A stretch of 11,464 nucleotides of DNA from DATIXD01 sp035518875 (GTDB lineage Bacteria; Pseudomonadota; Gammaproteobacteria; Methylococcales; Methylococcaceae): positions 1 to 11,464 of the forward strand of contig DATIXD010000261.1 in NCBI GenBank assembly GCA_035518875.1, read 5' to 3'. Both the position numbers and the translations under genes were made by a program. The notes under the pieces are model-generated. The model worked only from the letters and a program-made list of their open reading frames with translations. It was not told the origin of the DNA and made no database searches. This document shows positions 6,072 through 11,464 of the stretch, piece by piece. How positions within the stretch are numbered: the stretch's first letter is position 1; each line of letters opens with the position of its first letter.

Positions 6072-6930
6072 TCCAGACCAAGCCGAAGGAATCAGAAAAA
6101 TGACCCAGTCAAGGCCTGTTCGAGTGTTGGCCGTGGCTAGCGGCAAGGGCGGCGTCGGCAAAACCAACGTCTCGGTCAATCTCGGCATCTGTCTGGGTGA
6201 GCTGGGCCGACGCGTTGTCCTGATGGACGCAGACATGGGTCTGGCCAACGTGGACGTGCTGTTGGGGTTGCAGCCCAAGCACAATCTGTCGCATGTGCTG
6301 AGCGGCGAGCGTACTCTGCAGGAGGTCATCGTCGAAGGTCCGGGGGGGCTTCGAATCGTGCCGGCTTCGTCGGGGATTCAACGGATGTCCGAATTATCCG
6401 CCGCCGAGCAGGTCGGCGTTGTTCGCGCCTTCAGCGAGATCGGTGAAGACCTCGATGTGTTGATCGTCGATACGGCTGCGGGGATTTCCAGCAGCGTGTT
6501 GAACTTCGCCCGCGCTTGCCAGGAAATCATCCTGGTGGTCTGCGATGAACCGACCTCCCTGACCGATGCCTATGCCTTCATCAAGCTGATGAATCGGGAT
6601 TACGGCGTTTTCCGCTTTCAAATCCTGACGAATATGGTGCAGGACATCCGGCAAGGGCAGGCGCTTTTCACCAAGCTGTGCAGGGTGACCGATCGCTATC
6701 TGGACGTGACCTTGAACTTTCTGGGCGCGATTCCCTGGGACGACCATCTGAAGAAGTCGGTGCAGAAGCAAACGCCGGTGACTCTGCTCTATCCGCAAAG
6801 CGGATCGGCGCAGGCATTCCGGGCTTTGGCCCGCAAAGCGGACGGCTTGCCGGTCTCCGATCAAATCAGCGGGCGGGTCGAATTTTTTGTCGAAAAGATG
6901 ATCGAGTACAGCAGCACAGCGGCATTATGA
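6064..6930 (+). CDS. flhG: Flagellar number regulator FlhG/FleN (MinD-like ATPase)
   Basis: A 288-residue MinD/ParA-type ATPase that limits flagellar number, antagonising FlhF and, in Pseudomonas, the activator FleQ. Seen: the deviant Walker A loop KGGVGKT (28-34), the DADMGLANVDVLLG block, the VDTAAG motif, and a C-terminal amphipathic region (RVEFFVEKMIEY) that fits a membrane-targeting helix. Start choice: an ATG at 6100 has an upstream GAAGGA, but the ATG at 6064 adds YNPDQAEGIRKM. That contains the DQAxGLR-type activation helix known in FlhG to stimulate the FlhF GTPase, so I keep 6064. The start overlaps the end of flhF by 8 nt, and its stop overlaps the fliA start (ATGA). Both starts could be used; only the longer form would activate FlhF. 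Confidence 0.95.
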   Translation: MYNPDQAEGIRKMTQSRPVRVLAVASGKGGVGKTNVSVNLGICLGELGRRVVLMDADMGLANVDVLLGLQPKHNLSHVLSGERTLQEVIVEGPGGLRIVPASSGIQRMSELSAAEQVGVVRAFSEIGEDLDVLIVDTAAGISSSVLNFARACQEIILVVCDEPTSLTDAYAFIKLMNRDYGVFRFQILTNMVQDIRQGQALFTKLCRVTDRYLDVTLNFLGAIPWDDHLKKSVQKQTPVTLLYPQSGSAQAFRALARKADGLPVSDQISGRVEFFVEKMIEYSSTAAL

Positions 6931-7709
6931 ACGGCATAGCGATGTATGCTTCGATGCAAGCGCCCAACATGGATGGGCTGGTCAGGGAGCATGCCCCCCT
7001 TGTGAAGCGTATCGCCTACCACCTGATTGGCCGGCTGCCGCCGAGCGTTCAGGTGGATGACTTGATCCAGGCCGGCATGCTGGGCCTGCTGGAGGCCGCC
7101 AGGCATTACGATCAAAGCCAGGGTGCCAGTTTCGAAACTTACGCCGGCATCCGCATTCGCGGCGCCATGTTGGACGAGTTGCGCCGGTATGACTGGACGC
7201 CGCGTTCGGTCCACAAAAAAGCGAGGGAAGTGGCCGAGGCGATGCGCGCGATCGAGGCGAAAACCGGCCGTGACGCCCGCGATGCCGAGGTCGCGGAACA
7301 TTTGCAGCTCACGCTGTCGGAGTACCATCAGATTCTCCAGGATGCGCTGAGCTGCCGCATCTTCAGCATCGAGGAGCTGATGGAAGGGGGGGGCGATTCG
7401 GTTTTCGAGGAATGCGCCGATGACAGGGCCAGCCCCATCGAGCGGCTGACCAGGGCCGGTTTCACCAAGGCGCTGGCCGACGCCATTTCGAGCCTGCCCG
7501 AGCGGGAAAGGCTGGTGATTTCCTTGTATTACGAGGAAGGGTTGAACCTGCGTGAGAGCGGCGAGGTGTTAGGCGTCAGCGAATCCCGCGTCTGTCAGAT
7601 TCAGAGCCAGGCCATGCTGCGCCTGCGCGCGAGAATGCACGATTGGCTCGATTCCGATGAAGACCGGCAGGAGGCGCCGCGGAAGTCGAAGCGCCCCGAT
7701 CGATCCTGA
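6927..7709 (+). CDS. fliA: Flagellar sigma factor FliA (sigma-28)
   Basis: A 260-residue FliA, the sigma-28 factor for late flagellar genes (flagellin, stator, chemotaxis). Region 2 is clear (APLVKRIAYHLIGRLPPSVQ, then VDDLIQAGMLGLLEAARHYD and FETYAGIRIRGAMLDELR), with the PRSVHKKAREV segment of region 3. Region 4 closes with LPERERLVISLYYEEGLNLR and the helix-turn-helix GVSESRVCQIQSQAMLRLR. One oddity: the usual Ile in LKEIGEVLGV is Ser here (LRESGEVLGV). The ATG at 6927 forms an ATGA overlap with the flhG stop; a second ATG at 6942 (MYASMQ..) would give a length nearer the Pseudomonas protein (about 247). No good ribosome site is visible for either, in keeping with coupled translation. In most relatives cheY follows; here a 98-nt gap leads to motC. 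Confidence 0.95.
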   Translation: MNGIAMYASMQAPNMDGLVREHAPLVKRIAYHLIGRLPPSVQVDDLIQAGMLGLLEAARHYDQSQGASFETYAGIRIRGAMLDELRRYDWTPRSVHKKAREVAEAMRAIEAKTGRDARDAEVAEHLQLTLSEYHQILQDALSCRIFSIEELMEGGGDSVFEECADDRASPIERLTRAGFTKALADAISSLPERERLVISLYYEEGLNLRESGEVLGVSESRVCQIQSQAMLRLRARMHDWLDSDEDRQEAPRKSKRPDRS

Positions 7710-7807
7710 AGCGGATCGGAAAAAAGGCCAGACCTTCCGCGCGGCGTTTTCGTTGTTCCTGCCCGGCTGCGAGCAAACCTTACGGGAAGCCGCTACATTT
7801 TTAGCCT

Positions 7808-8569
7808 ATGGACCCCTTAAGCTTTATCGGCATCGTTCTGGGCCTGGGTGCCGTCGTCGGAGGCAACTTCCTCGAAGGCGGCCATCTTTCGTCCTTGTTG
7901 AACGGTCCGGCTATCGTCATTGTATTCGGCGGGACGCTCGGGGCGGTTTTGTTGCAAACACCCTTGCCGACTTTTTTGCATGCCGTCAAAGCGCTCAAAT
8001 GGGTGTTCATGCCCCCGTTCATCGACAAGAAAGAGCAGATCAAAAAAATCGTCGGCTGGAGCACACTGGCTAGGCGGGAAGGTCTTCTGGGGCTTGAGGC
8101 TATGGTTACCGGCGAAAAGGACGCCTTCGCCCGCAAAGGCTTGCAACTCCTGGTGGACGGCAACGAGCCGGAGATCATTCGCGGCAGTCTGGAGGTTGAG
8201 ATGATCGCCAAGCAACAGCGCGATATTCAAGCCGCCAAAGTCTTGGAGGGGATGGGGGGCTTCTCGCCCACGGTTGGTATTATCGGCGCCGTGATGGGTT
8301 TGATTCATGTCATGCAGAATTTGTCCGATCCCAGCAAGTTGGGCAGTGGCATCGCGACGGCCTTTGTCGCGACGATTTATGGCGTGGGCATGGCCAACTT
8401 GTTGTTCATCCCGATAGCGAACAAGTTGAAATCCCAGGCGCATGCCTTCAATGAAGGGCGGGAGCTGATTCTCGAGGGCATCATTTCCATTGCCGAGGGA
8501 GAAAATCCCAGGAATATCGAGATGAAGCTCAGCGGGTTTATCGATGAGCCTCACGAGGCGATTAAGTGA
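7808..8569 (+). CDS. motC: Flagellar stator subunit MotC (MotA/PomA family)
   Basis: A 253-residue MotA-type stator protein; with MotD it forms the ion-conducting unit that drives the motor. The opening MDPLSFIGIVLGLGAVVGGNF followed by LEGGHLSSLLNGPA is closer to Pseudomonas MotC and PomA than to E. coli MotA. Four membrane helices are visible (about 3-23, 30-50, 150-172 and 183-205). The conserved prolines next to the channel are P154 (GFSPTVGIIGAVMG) and P202 (FIPIANKL). Charged residues R89, R90 and E91 in the cytoplasmic loop fit the rotor-contacting set. The ATG at 7808 is the family start, though the ribosome site is weak. The 98-nt gap upstream shows no clear sigma-28 box. The stop overlaps the motD start as TGATG. 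Confidence 0.93.
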   Translation: MDPLSFIGIVLGLGAVVGGNFLEGGHLSSLLNGPAIVIVFGGTLGAVLLQTPLPTFLHAVKALKWVFMPPFIDKKEQIKKIVGWSTLARREGLLGLEAMVTGEKDAFARKGLQLLVDGNEPEIIRGSLEVEMIAKQQRDIQAAKVLEGMGGFSPTVGIIGAVMGLIHVMQNLSDPSKLGSGIATAFVATIYGVGMANLLFIPIANKLKSQAHAFNEGRELILEGIISIAEGENPRNIEMKLSGFIDEPHEAIK

Positions 8570-9444
8570 TGAGGCGCAAGCGTTCCGAGGAAGAGCATGA
8601 AAATCTGGAGCGCTGGCTGGTTTCGTATGCCGATTTCATCACCCTGTTGTTCGCGTTTTTCGTAGTGATGTATTCGATTTCTTCCGTCAACGAGGGCAAA
8701 TACCGAGTCTTGTCGAACTCGCTCACTGCGGCGTTTTCCGATCCGCAGAAACTTTCGCAGCAGGCGGAGAGAGCGCAGGATCCGATTCAGGTAGGTGAAT
8801 TCAAGGGCGGGCAGCTGCTGACGAGCATTCCCATCGCGGAAAACCCGCCATCGGCGAATTCGGATCCCATCGAGAGCGAGGATGGCCAAGCGGCCCAGGC
8901 GCAACTGCAAGCGGTTGCGAGTCAGCTTGAGCAGGTTCTGGCCCCTTATATTCAGGACGATTTGATCGCGGTGAAGCGGGAGGGCTCATGGATCGAAATC
9001 GAGATGAAAAGCGGTTTTTTGTTTGCCAGCGGCCGTGCCGTGCTTTCGCTGGAATCCATCCCGATGCTGGATAAATTGACGGACATCTTCAAGACCATCG
9101 GCAACTCGATTCATGTGGAAGGTCATACCGACAATATACCCATCAATACTCGTGAATTCCCGTCCAACTGGGAACTTTCCTCGGCCCGCGCAGCGAGTGT
9201 CGTGCATCAGTTGATGAAGGGTGGGGTGGAGCCGGCTAGAATGGCCGCGATCGCGTACGGCGAATATCATCCCCTGGCGGATAATGGCACCGAGGAGGGA
9301 CGTAATAAGAATCGGCGCGTGGTGATCATCCTCCAGTCACAAACTGCCGCCCGTTACAAACTGCCGCCGGAACAACCCATCGACAGCATTGATTCCCCAG
9401 CGAAATCCCCGGTGGTCGCTACGCCATATGGAACCGCTCGCTAG
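8569..9444 (+). CDS. motD: Flagellar stator subunit MotD (MotB/PomB family)
   Basis: A 291-residue MotB-type protein. A short basic cytoplasmic start (MRRKRSEEEHENLERW) leads to a single membrane helix, SYADFITLLFAFFVVMYSIS, with the proton-binding aspartate at D22. A plug and linker region (about 40-125) precedes the OmpA-like peptidoglycan-binding domain, with EGHTDN (184-189), NWELSSARA and the closing GRNKNRRVVI. A flexible Pro/Ser-rich tail follows. An in-frame GTG at 8566 is possible, but the ATG at 8569 overlaps the motC stop by one base and is the better choice. MotC-MotD pairs are proton-driven in Pseudomonas; the coupling ion here is inferred from that likeness only. Length is typical for MotD. 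Confidence 0.94.
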   Translation: MRRKRSEEEHENLERWLVSYADFITLLFAFFVVMYSISSVNEGKYRVLSNSLTAAFSDPQKLSQQAERAQDPIQVGEFKGGQLLTSIPIAENPPSANSDPIESEDGQAAQAQLQAVASQLEQVLAPYIQDDLIAVKREGSWIEIEMKSGFLFASGRAVLSLESIPMLDKLTDIFKTIGNSIHVEGHTDNIPINTREFPSNWELSSARAASVVHQLMKGGVEPARMAAIAYGEYHPLADNGTEEGRNKNRRVVIILQSQTAARYKLPPEQPIDSIDSPAKSPVVATPYGTAR

Positions 9445-9491
9445 GCGATCGCTTCGGTCACTCGGGCGGATTAACGGGTAGTAACTATCAT

Positions 9492-9498
9492 GAGGGAG
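9492..9498 (+). promoter_or_regulatory. Ribosome binding site of the small GTG-started gene
   Basis: GAGGGAG lies 5 nt ahead of the GTG at 9504. This is one of the strongest ribosome sites in the window and supports a real gene with a non-ATG start. Confidence 0.7.
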
Positions 9499-9503
9499 AT
9501 TGT

Positions 9504-9662
9504 GTGGCTGACATCAATCCCATCCAACAACCGAAGCCGTTACCTCGTGTCGAGAAGGTGAAACGGGACCGTAACCAGCCGGGGCGAGACCAATCCCCGC
9601 GGGATAAGGGGGAACAACGTGACGAGCAACCGCCAGATCAGCATATTGACGAATACGCCTGA
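9504..9662 (+). CDS. Small 52-residue Pro-rich charged protein, GTG start
   Basis: A 52-codon gene starting MADINPIQQPKPLPRVEKVK (GTG start) and ending DQHIDEYA. It has no membrane segment and no cysteine, and is rich in Pro, Gln, Asp, Arg and Lys, so it is probably disordered. Evidence that it is real: a strong ribosome site (GAGGGAG, 5-nt spacing), an uninterrupted frame filling almost all of the 217-nt space between motD and the DUF2802 gene, and a stop that overlaps the next ATG as TGATG, the same coupling used at motC-motD. The product shows no known domain. I have an unverified impression that comparable small proteins with a terminal HIDEY-like motif occur beside DUF2802 genes in other Gammaproteobacteria. 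In Pseudomonas this space holds the ParA and CheW genes. A role linked to the flagellar motor or to the DUF2802 protein is inference from position. Confidence 0.7.
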   Translation: MADINPIQQPKPLPRVEKVKRDRNQPGRDQSPRDKGEQRDEQPPDQHIDEYA

Positions 9663-10072
9663 TGGAAACTTCGATTTTTTACTGGGCGTTGGCAGGAATT
9701 GCCGCAGCCTTGTTCTTCATCTTCCGGCTCCTGTTCAAATTGATGCGGGCCAATGCGATGCTTAGGCGGGACTGTCGGGAATTGGCCGGTTGCCTGGCCA
9801 GGCAGGAGAACGATCTGGCCGGCGTGTGTGCGGCGGGCGTCAATGTCGACCGCTTGCTGATGGACCACGATCAGCGGCTGCGGGCTTGCCTGGAGAGGAT
9901 CGAGTCGCTGCAGTTGTCGGAACAGGCCAACCATCCCTATCATGCTGCCATCGAGAGACTCAGGAAGGGCGCGAAGGCGCAGGATCTGGTTACAGAATTC
10001 GGACTTTCCTTATCCGAAGCGAGCCTGTTGGCGCGACTGCACGGTTCCCGGGAAGATAGCGGAATGGCTTAA
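9662..10072 (+). CDS. DUF2802 family membrane-anchored protein
   Basis: A 136-residue protein matching the DUF2802 pattern. An N-terminal membrane helix (about 5-27) is followed by a basic stretch and a helical, probably coiled-coil region (30-85). A C-terminal helix-turn-helix-like block at 93-127 contains IERLRKGAKAQDLV, then FGLSLSEASLLARLH. Proteins of this family sit at the end of the flagellar/chemotaxis cluster in Pseudomonas and relatives; no tested function is known to me. The C-terminal block could bind DNA or protein while tethered to the membrane. The ATG at 9662 overlaps the stop of the preceding small gene by one base, so the two are likely co-translated. It is the last gene of the flagellar run and ends in a 4-nt tail-to-tail overlap with folE2. 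Confidence 0.82.
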   Translation: METSIFYWALAGIAAALFFIFRLLFKLMRANAMLRRDCRELAGCLARQENDLAGVCAAGVNVDRLLMDHDQRLRACLERIESLQLSEQANHPYHAAIERLRKGAKAQDLVTEFGLSLSEASLLARLHGSREDSGMA

Positions 10073-10872
10073 GCCGATTTGTGTTTCTCGATCATGGCGT
10101 AGGCGGAATGGTTATGAATGGACTCGAAGTTTTCCGTCTCAATCTTGTAGTACACGATGCGCGCGTCCTGGTTCAGGTCGTTGGCGATGTCCCTCACGAT
10201 GTCCTCGACGAACTTCGGATTGTTGTAAGCGCGTTCGGTGACGAATTTTTCATCGGCACGTTTTAGCAGGCCGAAAATCTCGCAGGACGCCTCTCGTTCC
10301 ACCAGGTCGATCAAATCCTCTACCCACACCGGCTGGCGCGTCCGCACGCAGAGCGTGACGTGCGAGCGCTGATTGTGCGCGCCGTAGTCCGAAATCTTCT
10401 TGGAGCACGGGCACAGGCTGGTGACCGGCACCACGACCTTAATCGAAACCGCCGAACCGTCTTCCGTCCATTGCCCGTTCAGCGTCACCTCGTAGTCCAT
10501 GAGGCTGGGTACGCCGGTTACCGGCGCTTTCTTGCGCAGAAAAAACGGGAAACTGGCCTCGATGAATCCTCGTTCGGCTTCCAGTAATTGGGTCATATCG
10601 GCGATGACCCGTTCAAAGGTGTGAATGTCCAGTTCTTCGAGTTCTTCGTTCAGCAATTCGACGAAGCGGGACATGTGCGTGCCTTTCTGATCGTGCGGCA
10701 GATTCACGTACATGTTGAATGTGGCGATGGTGTGTTGGGCGCTGCCGTCCCGATTGCGGAACCGCAGCGGGTGTCGGATGGCCTTGACGCCGACCTTATC
10801 GATGCTGATGAGGCGCGTGTCCTGGCTGTTTTGAACGTCTTCGATGGAGCGGTTGGCGCAGTGATCAGACAT
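10069..10872 (-). CDS. folE2: GTP cyclohydrolase FolE2 (type IB)
   Basis: A 267-residue FolE2, the zinc-independent GTP cyclohydrolase that makes dihydroneopterin triphosphate from GTP, the first step of folate (and tetrahydromethanopterin-type pterin) synthesis. Diagnostic blocks are PHDQKGTHMSRFVELL, the metal-ligand and catalytic cysteine region VTSLCPCSKKISDYGAHNQR (CPC at 154-156), SHVTLCV, GLLKRADEKFVTERAYNNPK, VEDIVRDIA, and the closing ENFESIHNHSAYA with its catalytic Glu and His. The frame extends 22 codons further upstream to 10938, but the family begins close to SIEDVQNSQDTR, so I use the ATG at 10872; its ribosome site is poor. FolE2 genes are often under Zur control when a zinc-type FolE is also present; I see no convincing Zur box in the 190-bp upstream region. 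A FolE gene elsewhere cannot be excluded. Confidence 0.95.
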   Translation of the reverse strand: MSDHCANRSIEDVQNSQDTRLISIDKVGVKAIRHPLRFRNRDGSAQHTIATFNMYVNLPHDQKGTHMSRFVELLNEELEELDIHTFERVIADMTQLLEAERGFIEASFPFFLRKKAPVTGVPSLMDYEVTLNGQWTEDGSAVSIKVVVPVTSLCPCSKKISDYGAHNQRSHVTLCVRTRQPVWVEDLIDLVEREASCEIFGLLKRADEKFVTERAYNNPKFVEDIVRDIANDLNQDARIVYYKIETENFESIHNHSAYAMIEKHKSA

Positions 10873-10984
10873 GGGGAGCGGTTTTAAAAAGGGGAGTAAA
10901 ACAGTTGGGATACTAAGCGATGGGAACGGGTATGACAACTCACCCGGTCAGTTCCACGTTTGTTGCTTTCATAGCGCCTAATTG

Positions 10985-11001
10985 TTGTATCATGTCTACA
11001 A
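10985..11001. promoter_or_regulatory. Candidate operator dyad between folE2 and hpnM
   Basis: TTGTA (10985-10989) and TACAA (10997-11001) form an exact inverted repeat with a 7-base centre. It sits in the divergent gap about 112 bp from the folE2 start and 62 bp from the hpnM start. The spacing suits a dimeric helix-turn-helix repressor, but the arms are short and the match may be chance. It does not fit the Zur consensus as I know it. Confidence 0.25.
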
Positions 11002-11027
11002 AATAGAGCAGGCGGCCCGGTTTATGG

Positions 11028-11033
11028 TATAGT
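11028..11033 (+). promoter_or_regulatory. Candidate -10 box for the hpnM-like gene
   Basis: TATAGT (5 of 6 to TATAAT) would place the transcription start near 11040, about 23 nt before the ATG. No good -35 box lies 16-18 bp upstream (the position reads AGAGCA), so the promoter would need an activator or be weak. AGGGG at 11051-11055 is the ribosome site, 7 nt before the start. Confidence 0.4.
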
Positions 11034-11062
11034 CGCCTTATTTACCAGACAGGGGATAAGTG

Positions 11063-11464
11063 ATGTATTTCCGATTAGTCATAGGGGTTTTTCTGCTTTG
11101 CCTGGCGCAATTTTCCGGGGCCGAAGAACCATCCACCGCAGGCGCGAAGCAGGTGGTCGACAAGCTGAACAGCGCGTTGATCGAGGTGATGAAGAACGCC
11201 AAACAGCTGGGGTATCAGGGGCGATACAAGAAGCTGGAGCCGGTCGTCAAAGAAACCCATGAGTTCGACGCCATCGCCCAGATCGCGCTCGGTAACCATT
11301 GGAAAAACCTGGATCAGGAGCAGAAAAAAGCCTTTGTTCAGAAACTGACCGACCTCAGCATTGCCACTTATGCCGCTCAGTTCAACGATTATGCCGGGGA
11401 GGAGTTCAAATACGACTCCGAGCAAAGCATGAAGTCCAACCGAGCGTCGTTGCAATATATGCTG
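11063..11464 (+). CDS. hpnM: MlaC/HpnM-family periplasmic lipid-binding protein (partial)
   Basis: The first 134 codons of a gene cut by the right edge. Residues 1-19 (MYFRLVIGVFLLCLAQFSGA) form a signal peptide, so the protein is periplasmic. The rest fits the MlaC/Ttg2D superfamily, which carries phospholipids or other lipids between membranes with an Mla-type ABC transporter. The segment IALGNHWKNLDQEQKKAFVQ followed by LSIATYAAQFNDYAGEEF is closer to the HpnM branch, named from hopanoid clusters, than to plain MlaC as I remember them. A hopanoid role would suit a methanotroph but no other hpn gene is in view, so MlaC remains the alternative. Family members are usually about 200 residues, so roughly 65 residues are missing. 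A good ribosome site (AGGGG, 7-nt spacing) supports the ATG at 11063. It is divergent from folE2. Confidence 0.7.
   Translation, partial: MYFRLVIGVFLLCLAQFSGAEEPSTAGAKQVVDKLNSALIEVMKNAKQLGYQGRYKKLEPVVKETHEFDAIAQIALGNHWKNLDQEQKKAFVQKLTDLSIATYAAQFNDYAGEEFKYDSEQSMKSNRASLQYML

Noticed and set aside
6678..6926. Extended N-terminus for FliA
   Set aside because: The frame is open within flhG, but the residues before 6927 do not resemble FliA, and the ATGA junction gives the natural start.
7710..7807. Sigma-28 promoter for motC
   Set aside because: No TAAA-N15-GCCGATAA-like pair is present in the gap.
10873..10938. 22-residue extension of FolE2 to an ATG at 10938
   Set aside because: The extra segment is hydrophobic and Pro-rich, unlike the cytosolic family start, and FolE2 proteins begin near SIEDVQNSQ.

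Overview
The window looks like chromosomal DNA from a gammaproteobacterium with a polar flagellum. An aerobic methanotroph of the Methylococcales type is my best guess. This rests on the flhA-flhF-flhG-fliA order with a second-type stator (motC-motD), a zinc-independent FolE2, and a partial gene whose product resembles the hopanoid-linked HpnM protein. The taxonomic guess is inference; no rRNA or tRNA gene is present to anchor it.

Left third (1-2530): a loose, accessory-looking stretch. It holds a small secreted and membrane-anchored protein of unknown function, a DedA-family membrane protein, a 108-bp non-autonomous insertion (MITE) with a perfect CTAA target duplication, a short zinc-ribbon protein of the FmdB type on the minus strand, and a frameshifted remnant of a type I restriction methylase (hsdM). 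About 240 bp of unassignable DNA follow. A sampled line of dedA is about 50% G+C against about 65% for a sampled line of flhA.

Central block (2531-10072): a tightly packed plus-strand flagellar cluster. It opens with a well-formed sigma-54 (-24/-12) promoter directly before flhA. Then come flhA (export gate), flhF and flhG (pole placement and number control), fliA (sigma-28), motC and motD (stator), a previously easy-to-miss 52-codon gene, and a DUF2802 gene. Most junctions are short gaps or overlaps: 19 nt, 8-nt overlap, ATGA, 98 nt, TGATG, 59 nt, TGATG. Compared with the Pseudomonas layout, cheY, cheZ, cheA and cheB are absent between fliA and motC, and the ParA/CheW genes are absent between motD and the DUF2802 gene. 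The flhB gene that often precedes flhA is replaced here by the remnant-rich region.

Right end (10069-11464): folE2 on the minus strand is tail-to-tail with the DUF2802 gene, and the two share one TTAA for both stop codons. It is divergent from a partial hpnM/mlaC-type gene that runs off the window. I see no CRISPR array, RNA gene or new defence system. The most novel items are the small gene coupled to the DUF2802 gene, the MITE, and the 4-bp duplication that explains the break in the hsdM remnant.
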